A stretch of DNA of 64,000 bases. It comes from an uncultured Aquimarina sp. (GTDB lineage Bacteria > Bacteroidota > Bacteroidia > Flavobacteriales > Flavobacteriaceae). Shown in pieces: positions 35,750 to 43,668 of the stretch. The DNA lies in NCBI RefSeq assembly GCF_947500065.1, contig NZ_CANMQT010000012.1, positions 1 through 64,000 on the forward strand, read 5' to 3'. The first letter of the stretch is position 1. The number at the start of each line of letters is the position of its first letter. The translations under genes were made by a program, and so were the position numbers. The notes beneath the pieces are model-generated. The model did not search any database, was not told where the DNA came from, and was given only the letters and a program-made list of their open reading frames with translations.

Positions 35750-37894
35750 TTATTTTTTTGCAAATTTATACTTTAATTCCGACACCGAATCATTGTTTTG
35801 TAATCGATCATAAATTGTACGTAGAAACGGGTCTTCTGGCCATTTTTGTAGATACTTTTTAGTATACTCCAAAGCATCCAAATACATTTCTGCTTCTAAG
35901 GCGCAATGTACCCCAAAAAGAAGTGATTCTTTTTCAGTTGGGTGTTTTAAAGCAATCAATTGTGATGCATTTTTTAAAGCTTTTTTGTAATCCTTTTGAA
36001 AAAAATGAGCTTCCATTTGAAACAATGGAACTTGGTGAGAGTAGGGATTATAATAGGATGCTCGTTTAAAGTCTCTTAGTGCTTTTTTATAAAATTTGTT
36101 TTTTCGAGAAGCGATTAATCCACTTGTAATCAAAGAGTCTGCGGTTTCTATATTTTTTTTCGGAATAGGGATACTAGCATTGACAAATTCTACATTCACT
36201 TTTTCGAGATACTCGTGAGTCAGTTTTAGATACGGAGCATAGGATTCTGCGTACATTAATAATTCTCGAGAACGAATATAATCTTGATCAGCAAAAGCAT
36301 TAATACCTTCGTCTAATAAAAGCGCAGCGTAGTTTTGATCTGTTTTTCCACGTACATAAGGTTTTAGTTTAGTCAGTAAATTTTCTTTTCTAGCCGCATA
36401 ACGTTCTTTCCCATCAAGCATTTGTAGTGCATATAACATAAACGAATCCGAATGCTGATAATATGTTTTATATACACGTACGCCAACACTTTCGATACGA
36501 TAAGAATGCATAATTTTATTCATCATTACTATAAAAACAGGAATAGATAATAGATGTAATGCTAAAGCAAAAAACAATGTTTTTTTATGTGTCACAATTT
36601 CTTTTTGTTGTTTGAAAATGAGTAATAACAACATTAATACAAACGGAAACGGTTGGGTATATAGATCCCAATCCATGGGTAATGACATTAATGGATTGAT
36701 CATAAATAAAAACCCTAACGTCAAGATAAGTGTGAGTAGTATGATGTTGATCAAGGGTGTATTCCAATCTGTTTTTTTTCGATGAATTACTGCCATAATT
36801 CCTAGAAACATGATTCCAGGTGACCAAAAGAAAAGAACCATTAGGAAATCAAAGATGTGATTCCAACTTAATAAATTATACATATCCAGAGGTGCTTCTG
36901 GAGAAAGTAATGGTAAAAACAATCTATCAATATCTTGATCATTTGTATTTAAAGAACGAGAATCATTATAATCACCTAAAACAAAAAAATAAATAATGAA
37001 CCCAAAGATAATCAATGGAACCAGCAGGGTAAAGAACATTTTTTTTGCAGTATACAAGGAACGAATTTTTGGGAGATGATAAAAATAGTGATGTGTAAAA
37101 CCTAAAATCAGCGCTGGAGTCAATAATAAAGAAGGGGTGTTAAATCGCACACAGATAATGAGTAAGGGTATTAAGAGATACAGTAAGATCACTTTTTTAT
37201 CCTGAAATGCTTTTACAAAAATATAAATCCAGCATAGTTGTAAAAACAGAACAAAACCATACGTTTCTATATGACCACAGAAGACTATTGCCAATGGAGC
37301 GGTACATCCCAAAATAATTAGCGTAATTGTCAACCAGGAATTCCTTACATATTCTCGGATTGCAGAAAGCCAAATAAACACAAAACCAGCGCCAAACAAA
37401 GCGTCCATGAGCTTAAATGTTTGAAACATATTAGTTTTTAAGGCATATGCAATAACACTATATAGATTAAAGACACCCCAACGCCCATGTCCCGTTTTAA
37501 ATTCGATAGAAAATAAATTCCCCCAATAACCTTCAGGAAACGTGGTTAGTTTTTGATCCATATAAGGAGCAAAATTTTTAGCATCTCCATAGTAATCATT
37601 GGCAATATCTAAATTGTAAAATATGATAAGACTTACAATAGAAATTATGGATATAGAAGCATTATTAAGTCGAAAGGAAATCTCAGTATTTGAAATACTT
37701 CCGAAATGAATCCATAAAAGAACTATAGCAACAAGCAATAGGATTCCATATTTCAATCCAGTCGAAAGAAAAGCTAAAAAATGTGTACCCCAGAAAATGT
37801 CTGGCCATAGTAGTCCGAAGACATACATTAATAGTAAACCGACTGCAATTAGTAGTGGAGTATATGTTAAAAATTTATGATTTAGAAACTGCAT
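35750..37894 (-). CDS. GT-C-like polytopic membrane protein with C-terminal TPR region (A)
   Basis: 714 residues. About 11-13 membrane helices cover residues 10-460. The first large outer loop has DYYGDAKNFAPYM, an acidic DxxGD motif in the place where GT-C enzymes keep catalytic Asp residues. GHIETYGFVLFLQ and FLPLLSPEAPLDMYNLLSWNHIFDFL are shared with the 43669-45612 gene, so the two are paralogues. The last ~230 residues are helical repeats (ALRDFKRASYYNPYSHQVPLF; TPR-like). Inferred role: integral membrane glycosyltransferase using a lipid-linked sugar. The donor and acceptor are not visible from sequence. Confidence 0.72.
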   Translation of the reverse strand: MQFLNHKFLTYTPLLIAVGLLLMYVFGLLWPDIFWGTHFLAFLSTGLKYGILLLVAIVLLWIHFGSISNTEISFRLNNASISIISIVSLIIFYNLDIANDYYGDAKNFAPYMDQKLTTFPEGYWGNLFSIEFKTGHGRWGVFNLYSVIAYALKTNMFQTFKLMDALFGAGFVFIWLSAIREYVRNSWLTITLIILGCTAPLAIVFCGHIETYGFVLFLQLCWIYIFVKAFQDKKVILLYLLIPLLIICVRFNTPSLLLTPALILGFTHHYFYHLPKIRSLYTAKKMFFTLLVPLIIFGFIIYFFVLGDYNDSRSLNTNDQDIDRLFLPLLSPEAPLDMYNLLSWNHIFDFLMVLFFWSPGIMFLGIMAVIHRKKTDWNTPLINIILLTLILTLGFLFMINPLMSLPMDWDLYTQPFPFVLMLLLLIFKQQKEIVTHKKTLFFALALHLLSIPVFIVMMNKIMHSYRIESVGVRVYKTYYQHSDSFMLYALQMLDGKERYAARKENLLTKLKPYVRGKTDQNYAALLLDEGINAFADQDYIRSRELLMYAESYAPYLKLTHEYLEKVNVEFVNASIPIPKKNIETADSLITSGLIASRKNKFYKKALRDFKRASYYNPYSHQVPLFQMEAHFFQKDYKKALKNASQLIALKHPTEKESLLFGVHCALEAEMYLDALEYTKKYLQKWPEDPFLRTIYDRLQNNDSVSELKYKFAKK

Positions 37895-38054
37895 GTCTGG
37901 ATTTATACCTTAAAACTAATGAATACCGAAAGTAATGCAAAATAGATGACGCTACAAAAATCAATTAGAGTGTATTAAAATATCTTTTTATAACAATGAT
38001 GTGAATTTTAACAATTACTCTTATTTTCGTTGGAATAGAGACAAACCTTGGTAT

Positions 38055-40148
38055 ATGAATAAACAGTATACTTTTCTGGTCATTATTTTGATGATTACTT
38101 TTATAGTATTGCTGCCAACATTAAGAAATGATTGGACTAATCTCGACGATCCTATTTATATACTAGACAATTTTTTGATAAGAGACTTCTCCTGGAAAGG
38201 GATACAACAAATGTTTACGACATCACATGTAAATGGCTCTTATAATCCAGTTGTTCTTCTTTCTTGGGGGTTGGATTATCATATGGTTGGATTAGAGCCT
38301 ACACTTTACCATTGGACGAATCTACTTTTACACCTCATTGTTGTAGCCTTGGTTTTTTGCTTAGCATTACGACTTTCTAAAGATACTTGGGTAGCCTTTG
38401 GAACTTCATTGTTATTTGGTATTCACCCTATGCACGTAGAATCAATAGCATGGATTACATCAAGAAAAGAGCTGTTGTATACATTGTTTTATATTGCAGG
38501 TCTAATTGCTTATACATATTATCTTCAAAAAGACGGAAAGCGTCCTAGATGGTATTACTTGGGACTCTGTTTTTTGTTATACATACTATCATTATTGTCA
38601 AAAGGATCGGCATTGACTTTTCCATTAATTTTATGGGCTTTTGATTACTTAAGAAAGCGAAAAGATACCGTAAGATTATTTGTTGAGAAAATTCCATTTT
38701 TGGTTTTGAGTGTCATATTCACCTATATTTCTATTAAAGCCCAAGATGAAGGAGAAGCATTGTTATACCGAGAATTCTACTCGGTATTAGATTCGTTAAG
38801 CGTTGGGTTTTATGGATATTTAACCTATTTAATAAAGGTATTTATTCCATATCATCTTAGTATGTTACACCCATATCCTACACCATCAGGAACGGCGGTT
38901 CCGTGGTATTTTTCTGCAGCAGCTATACCTGTATTAGCAATTGCGATATATTGTTTTTATAAAATTAAAACAGCCAGAAAAATGGTCTTTGGTTTTGGCT
39001 TTTTCTTTATCACATTAATCCCTGTAATTCAGGTGTTGTCATTTGCAGTTTCGGTTACTGCAGATCGTTTTACGTATCTCCCTTATTTCGGGATATTTTA
39101 TATACTATCGGTAGGAGTAGTTTGGTTATTAAATTATAAACCAAAACTAAAAACTCCTATAGTAGTAGTGGCGATAAGTTTTGTAGTAGTGCTATCTAGT
39201 ATTACATTTTCGTATGTTCAGACGTATAAAAATTCTGAAACAGCGTGGAACAGAGTAATCAAATATTATCCGAATTATTTTGTATCCTATGTCAATAGAT
39301 CAGAATATAGAATCAATAAAGGTAGATTAAAAGAAGCTTTACAAGATTGTAATAAAGCAATAGCGTTAAAACCTGACTATTACTTAGCCTTTTATAATCG
39401 GGGATATATATATGAGAAACAAGGAAGAAAGGAAGAAGCCATACAAGAATATACTCAAACCATAGTGTATAATGATAAGTCTTTTCAGGCATATCAGAAC
39501 CGAGGAATAGTATATACGGAATTGGGGCAATTGGATAAGGCGCTAAAAGATTTTAACACCTCCATTCTTTTAAAACCCAAAGATGCTATTGCATATCTTA
39601 ATAGGGCATCATTGTATGAAAAGATTGGAAAATATAAAAAAGCAATTAACGATGCAACTACAGCATTATCGTTAAATAATCGTATGGATAAAGCCTATTT
39701 TGTAAAAGCGAAATCGTTTATGCTTCTAGGAGAAAAAGAAAGAGCTATTATAGGGTTTACTAATGTAATCAAAATCAATCCAAAAATGGCTAGTGCCTAT
39801 GCGTTAAGAGGGAATACATATATTGATTCAGGAGATTATGCTAAAGCTATGGATGATTTTAATGAAGCTATTCGATTAGATAGCCATCAAATAGATGCTT
39901 ATATTAATCTTGGAATTATTTTGATGAATCAAGGACAATTTGAAACTGCTTTGTTTAATTTTAACCAAGCTCAAAAATATGATCCCGAGAATTATTTGGT
40001 GTATCTAAATCGTGGATTATTATATAAATTAAGTGGTAATTATAAAGATGCATTAACAGACTTAGAAAAAAGTATTCAATTAAATAATACTAATAATTTT
40101 ACAATACAACAAAAGGAAGAAGTAATTAAACTGATAAAAAAGCGTTGA
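38055..40148 (+). CDS. TMTC/PMT-like GT-C membrane protein with TPR tail (copy 3)
   Basis: 697 residues. The ATG at 38055 (MNKQYTFLVIILMITF) lines up with the starts of copies 1 and 2; a GTG 54 bp upstream would add a polar head. Acidic pair NLDDPIYI (Asp31-Asp32), intact GIHPMHVESIAWITSRKE loop, and LIPVIQV.SFAVSVTADRFTYLPYFG shared with the paralogues. About eight TPR units from residue 400 (YYLAFYNRGYIYEKQGRKEEAIQEYTQTI). Its stop overlaps the TTG start of the UbiA-like gene, which makes it the first gene of the UbiA-DprE1-DprE2-HAD operon and a likely user of that operon's lipid-linked sugar (inference). Confidence 0.83.
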   Translation: MNKQYTFLVIILMITFIVLLPTLRNDWTNLDDPIYILDNFLIRDFSWKGIQQMFTTSHVNGSYNPVVLLSWGLDYHMVGLEPTLYHWTNLLLHLIVVALVFCLALRLSKDTWVAFGTSLLFGIHPMHVESIAWITSRKELLYTLFYIAGLIAYTYYLQKDGKRPRWYYLGLCFLLYILSLLSKGSALTFPLILWAFDYLRKRKDTVRLFVEKIPFLVLSVIFTYISIKAQDEGEALLYREFYSVLDSLSVGFYGYLTYLIKVFIPYHLSMLHPYPTPSGTAVPWYFSAAAIPVLAIAIYCFYKIKTARKMVFGFGFFFITLIPVIQVLSFAVSVTADRFTYLPYFGIFYILSVGVVWLLNYKPKLKTPIVVVAISFVVVLSSITFSYVQTYKNSETAWNRVIKYYPNYFVSYVNRSEYRINKGRLKEALQDCNKAIALKPDYYLAFYNRGYIYEKQGRKEEAIQEYTQTIVYNDKSFQAYQNRGIVYTELGQLDKALKDFNTSILLKPKDAIAYLNRASLYEKIGKYKKAINDATTALSLNNRMDKAYFVKAKSFMLLGEKERAIIGFTNVIKINPKMASAYALRGNTYIDSGDYAKAMDDFNEAIRLDSHQIDAYINLGIILMNQGQFETALFNFNQAQKYDPENYLVYLNRGLLYKLSGNYKDALTDLEKSIQLNNTNNFTIQQKEEVIKLIKKR

Positions 40149-41017
40149 TAAAAACCATTAAAACATATTCTTCATTATTTAGGGTAGATAATTATATAAA
40201 AAATCTATTCATTTTTGCACCGTTGTTTTTTGGTTTTCAGTTTGATATAGGAACCATTAAAAATGCATTTATATCTTTTGTCTTATTTTGTTTAATCGCC
40301 AGTAGTGTATATATATTTAATGATATTTTTGATTTAAAATCCGATCAAAAACACCCTGTTAAAAAACTTAGGCCATTACCATCTGGAGCGATATCTGTTA
40401 AAAAAGCCTTTGTCATTGGAATACTATTAATGCTCATCAGTTTGACGATTACTTACATGGTTAATACAGCGCTATTTTATGTTTTTATAAGCTATTTAAT
40501 TATCAATGTGTTTTATAACTTATATCTAAAAAAAGTTCCAATTATAGATGTGTTGCTCATATCATTCGGGTTTGTACTTCGAATTCTTGCCGGAAGTTAT
40601 GCAACGGATATCTCTGCATCCTCGTGGATATTAATAATGACGTTTCTGCTATCCTTATTTTTAGGTTTTTCTAAACGAAGGGCAGATGTAGTATTGGCTA
40701 ATGCAAATGGATTGAAGGCTCAAAATATTCGAATATTTTCCGTTATAGCTATTGATAGGATTATATTTAGTTTGGCTACAATAATTGGCATTACTTATAC
40801 CTTTTATACTATAAGTAAAGAAGTAATAGATCGAGTAGGTAGTTCTTTTGTCTTTATAACAAGTATTTGGGTAATAGTTGGGATTATCAGGTATATTCGG
40901 GTTGTTAGATCCAGTAAAAAATACAAAGATCCTACAGCGATTGTTATAGGAGATTGGAAATTACAGTGTATTATTTTATTATGGATTTCTTCATTTATAA
41001 TCCTAAAGTATATATGA
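40145..41017 (+). CDS. UbiA-family prenyltransferase, polyprenyl-phosphate phosphoribosyltransferase-like
   Basis: 290 residues from a TTG start that overlaps the previous stop (TTGA). About nine membrane helices. The first Asp motif, YIFNDIFDLKSDQKHP, followed by KKLRPLPSG, matches the DPPR-synthase branch of UbiA (NDxxDxxxD then HPxKxxRP), not the quinone branch. Known reaction of that branch (Rv3806c): transfer of 5-phosphoribose from PRPP to decaprenyl phosphate. KKVPIIDVLLISFGFVLRILAG and FSKRRAD fit the second substrate loop. It is followed by dprE1-like, dprE2-like and HAD phosphatase genes, the remaining steps of the same route. Confidence 0.88.
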   Translation: MIKTIKTYSSLFRVDNYIKNLFIFAPLFFGFQFDIGTIKNAFISFVLFCLIASSVYIFNDIFDLKSDQKHPVKKLRPLPSGAISVKKAFVIGILLMLISLTITYMVNTALFYVFISYLIINVFYNLYLKKVPIIDVLLISFGFVLRILAGSYATDISASSWILIMTFLLSLFLGFSKRRADVVLANANGLKAQNIRIFSVIAIDRIIFSLATIIGITYTFYTISKEVIDRVGSSFVFITSIWVIVGIIRYIRVVRSSKKYKDPTAIVIGDWKLQCIILLWISSFIILKYI

Positions 41018-42321
41018 GTACTATTCTAAAACATATAAAGAATATAGGATCTTGGGGAAATTATCATAAAATTAAATCCCAGTTACATTTTATGAAGTCT
41101 GGAACACTTCCAGCTTCTGTAAAAGACAAAGAATATATCTCTCACGGAAATGGAAGAAGTTATGGAGATTGTGCATTGCACGAAAATTCCCTTATGACTA
41201 TCCAATCCAATAAAATCCTCTCTTTTGATATTCAAAAAGGAATTTTGCAATGTGAATCTGGAGCTCTGTTATCGGATATTATAGTAGAAATACTTCCTGA
41301 TAAATGGTTTCTTCCGGTTACACCAGGAACAAAATATATTACAGTAGGCGGAGCAATTGCTGCAGATGTCCATGGCAAAAACCATCATAAAAATGGGTGT
41401 TTTAGCCATCACGTGATATCCTTAAAACTAGCTCTACCAGAAGGAGACATACTAAATTGTTCTAAAAATGAGAATGCAGAACTTTTTAGAGCAACTTGCG
41501 GTGGAATGGGATTGACAGGAGTAATTCTGGAAGCTACGATTCAGCTGTTACCTATAAAAAGTGCTTTTATAGATCAATATACCATACAAACCAATAATCT
41601 TAAAGAAACCTTTAGGGCCTTTGAAGAAAATCAAGAAGCAAGTTATACTGTGGCCTGGATAGATGCGCTGGCAAAAAAAGCAAATACAGGAAAAGGATTG
41701 CTTTTAGTAGGGGAACATGCTAAGGATAATAACTTCGAGTTTTCTTTTCGGAAAAAAATAAATGTTCCTACATGGTTTCCATCCTTTTTACTGAATCCCT
41801 GGAGTATTGCTGTTTACAATAAATACTACTATCGAAGTTATACAAAAACTTCTGAAAAAGTTTCGTTAGACTCCTTCTTCTATCCATTGGATGCGGTAGA
41901 TAACTGGAATCGAATTTATGGTAGCAAAGGATTTTTACAGTATCAGGTAGTGATCCCAAAGAAAAATGCATATCAAGGTATTATGGAACTTCTGGACGCT
42001 GTTGTTAAAAGCAACCATGTTTCTTACTTAACAGTGTTGAAACTATTAGGAAAAGAAAATGAGAATTATCTATCATTTCCTCTAGAAGGATACACTATTG
42101 CAATGGATTTTAAAATAAAAAAAGGAGTGTTTGATTTTTTGAATCAATTGGATAAGATTGTTGTTGGATATGAGGGAAGAGGATATCTAGCAAAAGATGC
42201 CAGAATGAGCAAAGCTTTTTTCGAAACAGGATATCCTAAGTTAGTAGCTTTTAAAAACATCAGAAAACAATACAAATTGGAAAGATTACAATCATTACAA
42301 TCAAAAAGGTTAGGTTTGTAG
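41014..42321 (+). CDS. dprE1: DprE1-like FAD oxidase (polyprenyl-phosphoryl-ribose 2'-epimerase, oxidase subunit)
   Basis: 435 residues from the ATG at 41014, which forms an ATGA overlap with the UbiA stop; an upstream ATG at 40954 would overlap 60 bp. FAD-binding VAO-type fold: ISHGNGRSYGDCAL (about 42-55), PVTPGTKYITVGGAIAADVHGKNHH, GCFSHHVISL, CGGMGLTGVI. LSFPLEGYTIAMDF and YLAKDARM fit the DprE1 active site: Lys394 matches the mycobacterial catalytic Lys418, and Ala363 stands where mycobacteria have Cys387. Reaction by homology: oxidation of the ribose 2'-OH of the lipid-linked sugar to a ketone. Confidence 0.88.
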   Translation: MSTILKHIKNIGSWGNYHKIKSQLHFMKSGTLPASVKDKEYISHGNGRSYGDCALHENSLMTIQSNKILSFDIQKGILQCESGALLSDIIVEILPDKWFLPVTPGTKYITVGGAIAADVHGKNHHKNGCFSHHVISLKLALPEGDILNCSKNENAELFRATCGGMGLTGVILEATIQLLPIKSAFIDQYTIQTNNLKETFRAFEENQEASYTVAWIDALAKKANTGKGLLLVGEHAKDNNFEFSFRKKINVPTWFPSFLLNPWSIAVYNKYYYRSYTKTSEKVSLDSFFYPLDAVDNWNRIYGSKGFLQYQVVIPKKNAYQGIMELLDAVVKSNHVSYLTVLKLLGKENENYLSFPLEGYTIAMDFKIKKGVFDFLNQLDKIVVGYEGRGYLAKDARMSKAFFETGYPKLVAFKNIRKQYKLERLQSLQSKRLGL

Positions 42322-42345
42322 AACCACTTAAATTGTTATAATTAA

Positions 42346-43077
42346 ATGAAATATGTACTAATCTTAGGCGCAAAAAGTGATATCGCTAAAGCTTTGGCAG
42401 TGGTATATGCTAAGAACGGATATCATCTTATTTTAGCCGGAAGAGAAATCAATGTTTTGTTAGATTTCAAAAAATCGATTGAAGAAGAGCATACAATTTC
42501 TGTGCAATTAGAAGATTTTGATGTATTACAATTAGATACACACGATATATTTTTCGAAAATCTAAAAACAAAACCTTTTGGGGTTATCTCTTGTATAGGA
42601 TATCTCGGTGATCAAGAAGTAGCAGAACGAGATACGAATGAAGCTAATTTAATTATAAATACAAATTATGTTGGTTGTGTAAATATTTTAAGTATTTGTG
42701 CTTCATACCTAGAACAAATACAAGAAGGTTTTATTATTGGGGTCAGTTCTGTAGCTGGAGATCGTGGTAGAAAAAGTAACTATTTTTATGGTAGTGCCAA
42801 AGCTGGTTTTACGTCCTATTTGAGTGGTGTAAGAGCTCGATTAGCTAAGAAAGGAGTACATGTTTTGACTGTTAAACCAGGTTTTGTATACACCAAAATG
42901 ACTGCACATTTAGAATTGCCAAAACTATTATCGATACAACCTGATCAAGTAGCTAAATCGGTCTTTAAAGCGCAGAGGAAAAAGAAGAATGTGCTTTATG
43001 TGAAATGGACTTGGAGGTATATTATGTTGATAATCAAAATGATACCAGAATTTATTTTCAAAAAAATGAACCTATGA
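42346..43077 (+). CDS. dprE2: DprE2-like SDR (keto-ribose reductase of the epimerase pair)
   Basis: 243 residues. Rossmann motif LILGAKSDIAKALA (about 4-17; the usual third Gly is replaced, as in DprE2-type SDRs), AGRE for NADP/NAD choice, NTNYVG, catalytic Ser in GVSSVAGDRGRKSNYFYGSAKAGFTSYLSGVRARL with Tyr and Lys, and VKPGFVYTKMT. A hydrophobic C-terminal helix (YIMLIIKMIPEFIF) suggests membrane contact. It follows dprE1 by 24 bp. By homology it reduces the 2'-keto intermediate to the arabino form. Confidence 0.85.
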   Translation: MKYVLILGAKSDIAKALAVVYAKNGYHLILAGREINVLLDFKKSIEEEHTISVQLEDFDVLQLDTHDIFFENLKTKPFGVISCIGYLGDQEVAERDTNEANLIINTNYVGCVNILSICASYLEQIQEGFIIGVSSVAGDRGRKSNYFYGSAKAGFTSYLSGVRARLAKKGVHVLTVKPGFVYTKMTAHLELPKLLSIQPDQVAKSVFKAQRKKKNVLYVKWTWRYIMLIIKMIPEFIFKKMNL

Positions 43078-43658
43078 TCGTTGCTTTTTTTGATTTTGAT
43101 GGTACCATTACCAGAAAAGACAGCTTTCTGGATTTTATATCTTTTACTCACGGAAAGTTGCAATTATGGGTAGGACTGTTTATGTATTCCTACTATATAT
43201 TAGGGTATAAATTAAAGTGGGTATCTGATCAAAAATTAAAAGAGCTTTTTATCTCACATTATTACAAAGGAACTACAGCGCAAGAATTCAAAAAACTAGG
43301 AATAGAGTATTGTGAACATAAGCTGTCGGACATTATTTTTTCTAAAGCATTGAAGAGAATTCAATGGCATAAAAATCAAAGTCATAGGGTTGTGGTGGTT
43401 ACCGCATCTATCTCGCAATGGATAAAACCCTGGTGTGATGAACTTGGTATTGAAATCATTGCTTCTGAGTTGGAAATTCAGCAAGATAAAATTACGGGTA
43501 AGTTAGCGGGTAAAAACTGTAATGGGCCAGAAAAAGTAAGTCGAATAAAAGAAAGATATGACTTAGATGCAGTGACCTATTGCTATGCTTATGGAAACAG
43601 CAATGGAGATAAAGAGTTATTAGCAATAGCAGATGAGCAATACTATCAATATTTTTAA
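43074..43658 (+). CDS. HAD-IB family phosphatase
   Basis: 194 residues from the ATG at 43074 (ATGA overlap with dprE2); an ATG 69 bp upstream lies inside dprE2. HAD motifs: I FFDFDGTITRKDSF (Asp nucleophile and acid/base), II VVTASIS, III Lys region NCNGPEKV, IV AYGNSNGDKELL. It resembles SerB-like HAD-IB enzymes. Its place at the end of a UbiA-DprE1-DprE2 operon suggests it removes the 5-phosphate from polyprenyl-phosphoryl-5-phosphoribose, the one step the other three do not cover (inference). Confidence 0.85.
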   Translation: MIVAFFDFDGTITRKDSFLDFISFTHGKLQLWVGLFMYSYYILGYKLKWVSDQKLKELFISHYYKGTTAQEFKKLGIEYCEHKLSDIIFSKALKRIQWHKNQSHRVVVVTASISQWIKPWCDELGIEIIASELEIQQDKITGKLAGKNCNGPEKVSRIKERYDLDAVTYCYAYGNSNGDKELLAIADEQYYQYF

Positions 43659-43668
43659 TAAAAAGGTT

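Noticed and set aside
40954..41013. Earlier ATG for the DprE1-like gene
   Set aside because: It overlaps the UbiA-like gene by 60 bp, while the ATGA overlap at 41014 gives the family's normal N-terminus.
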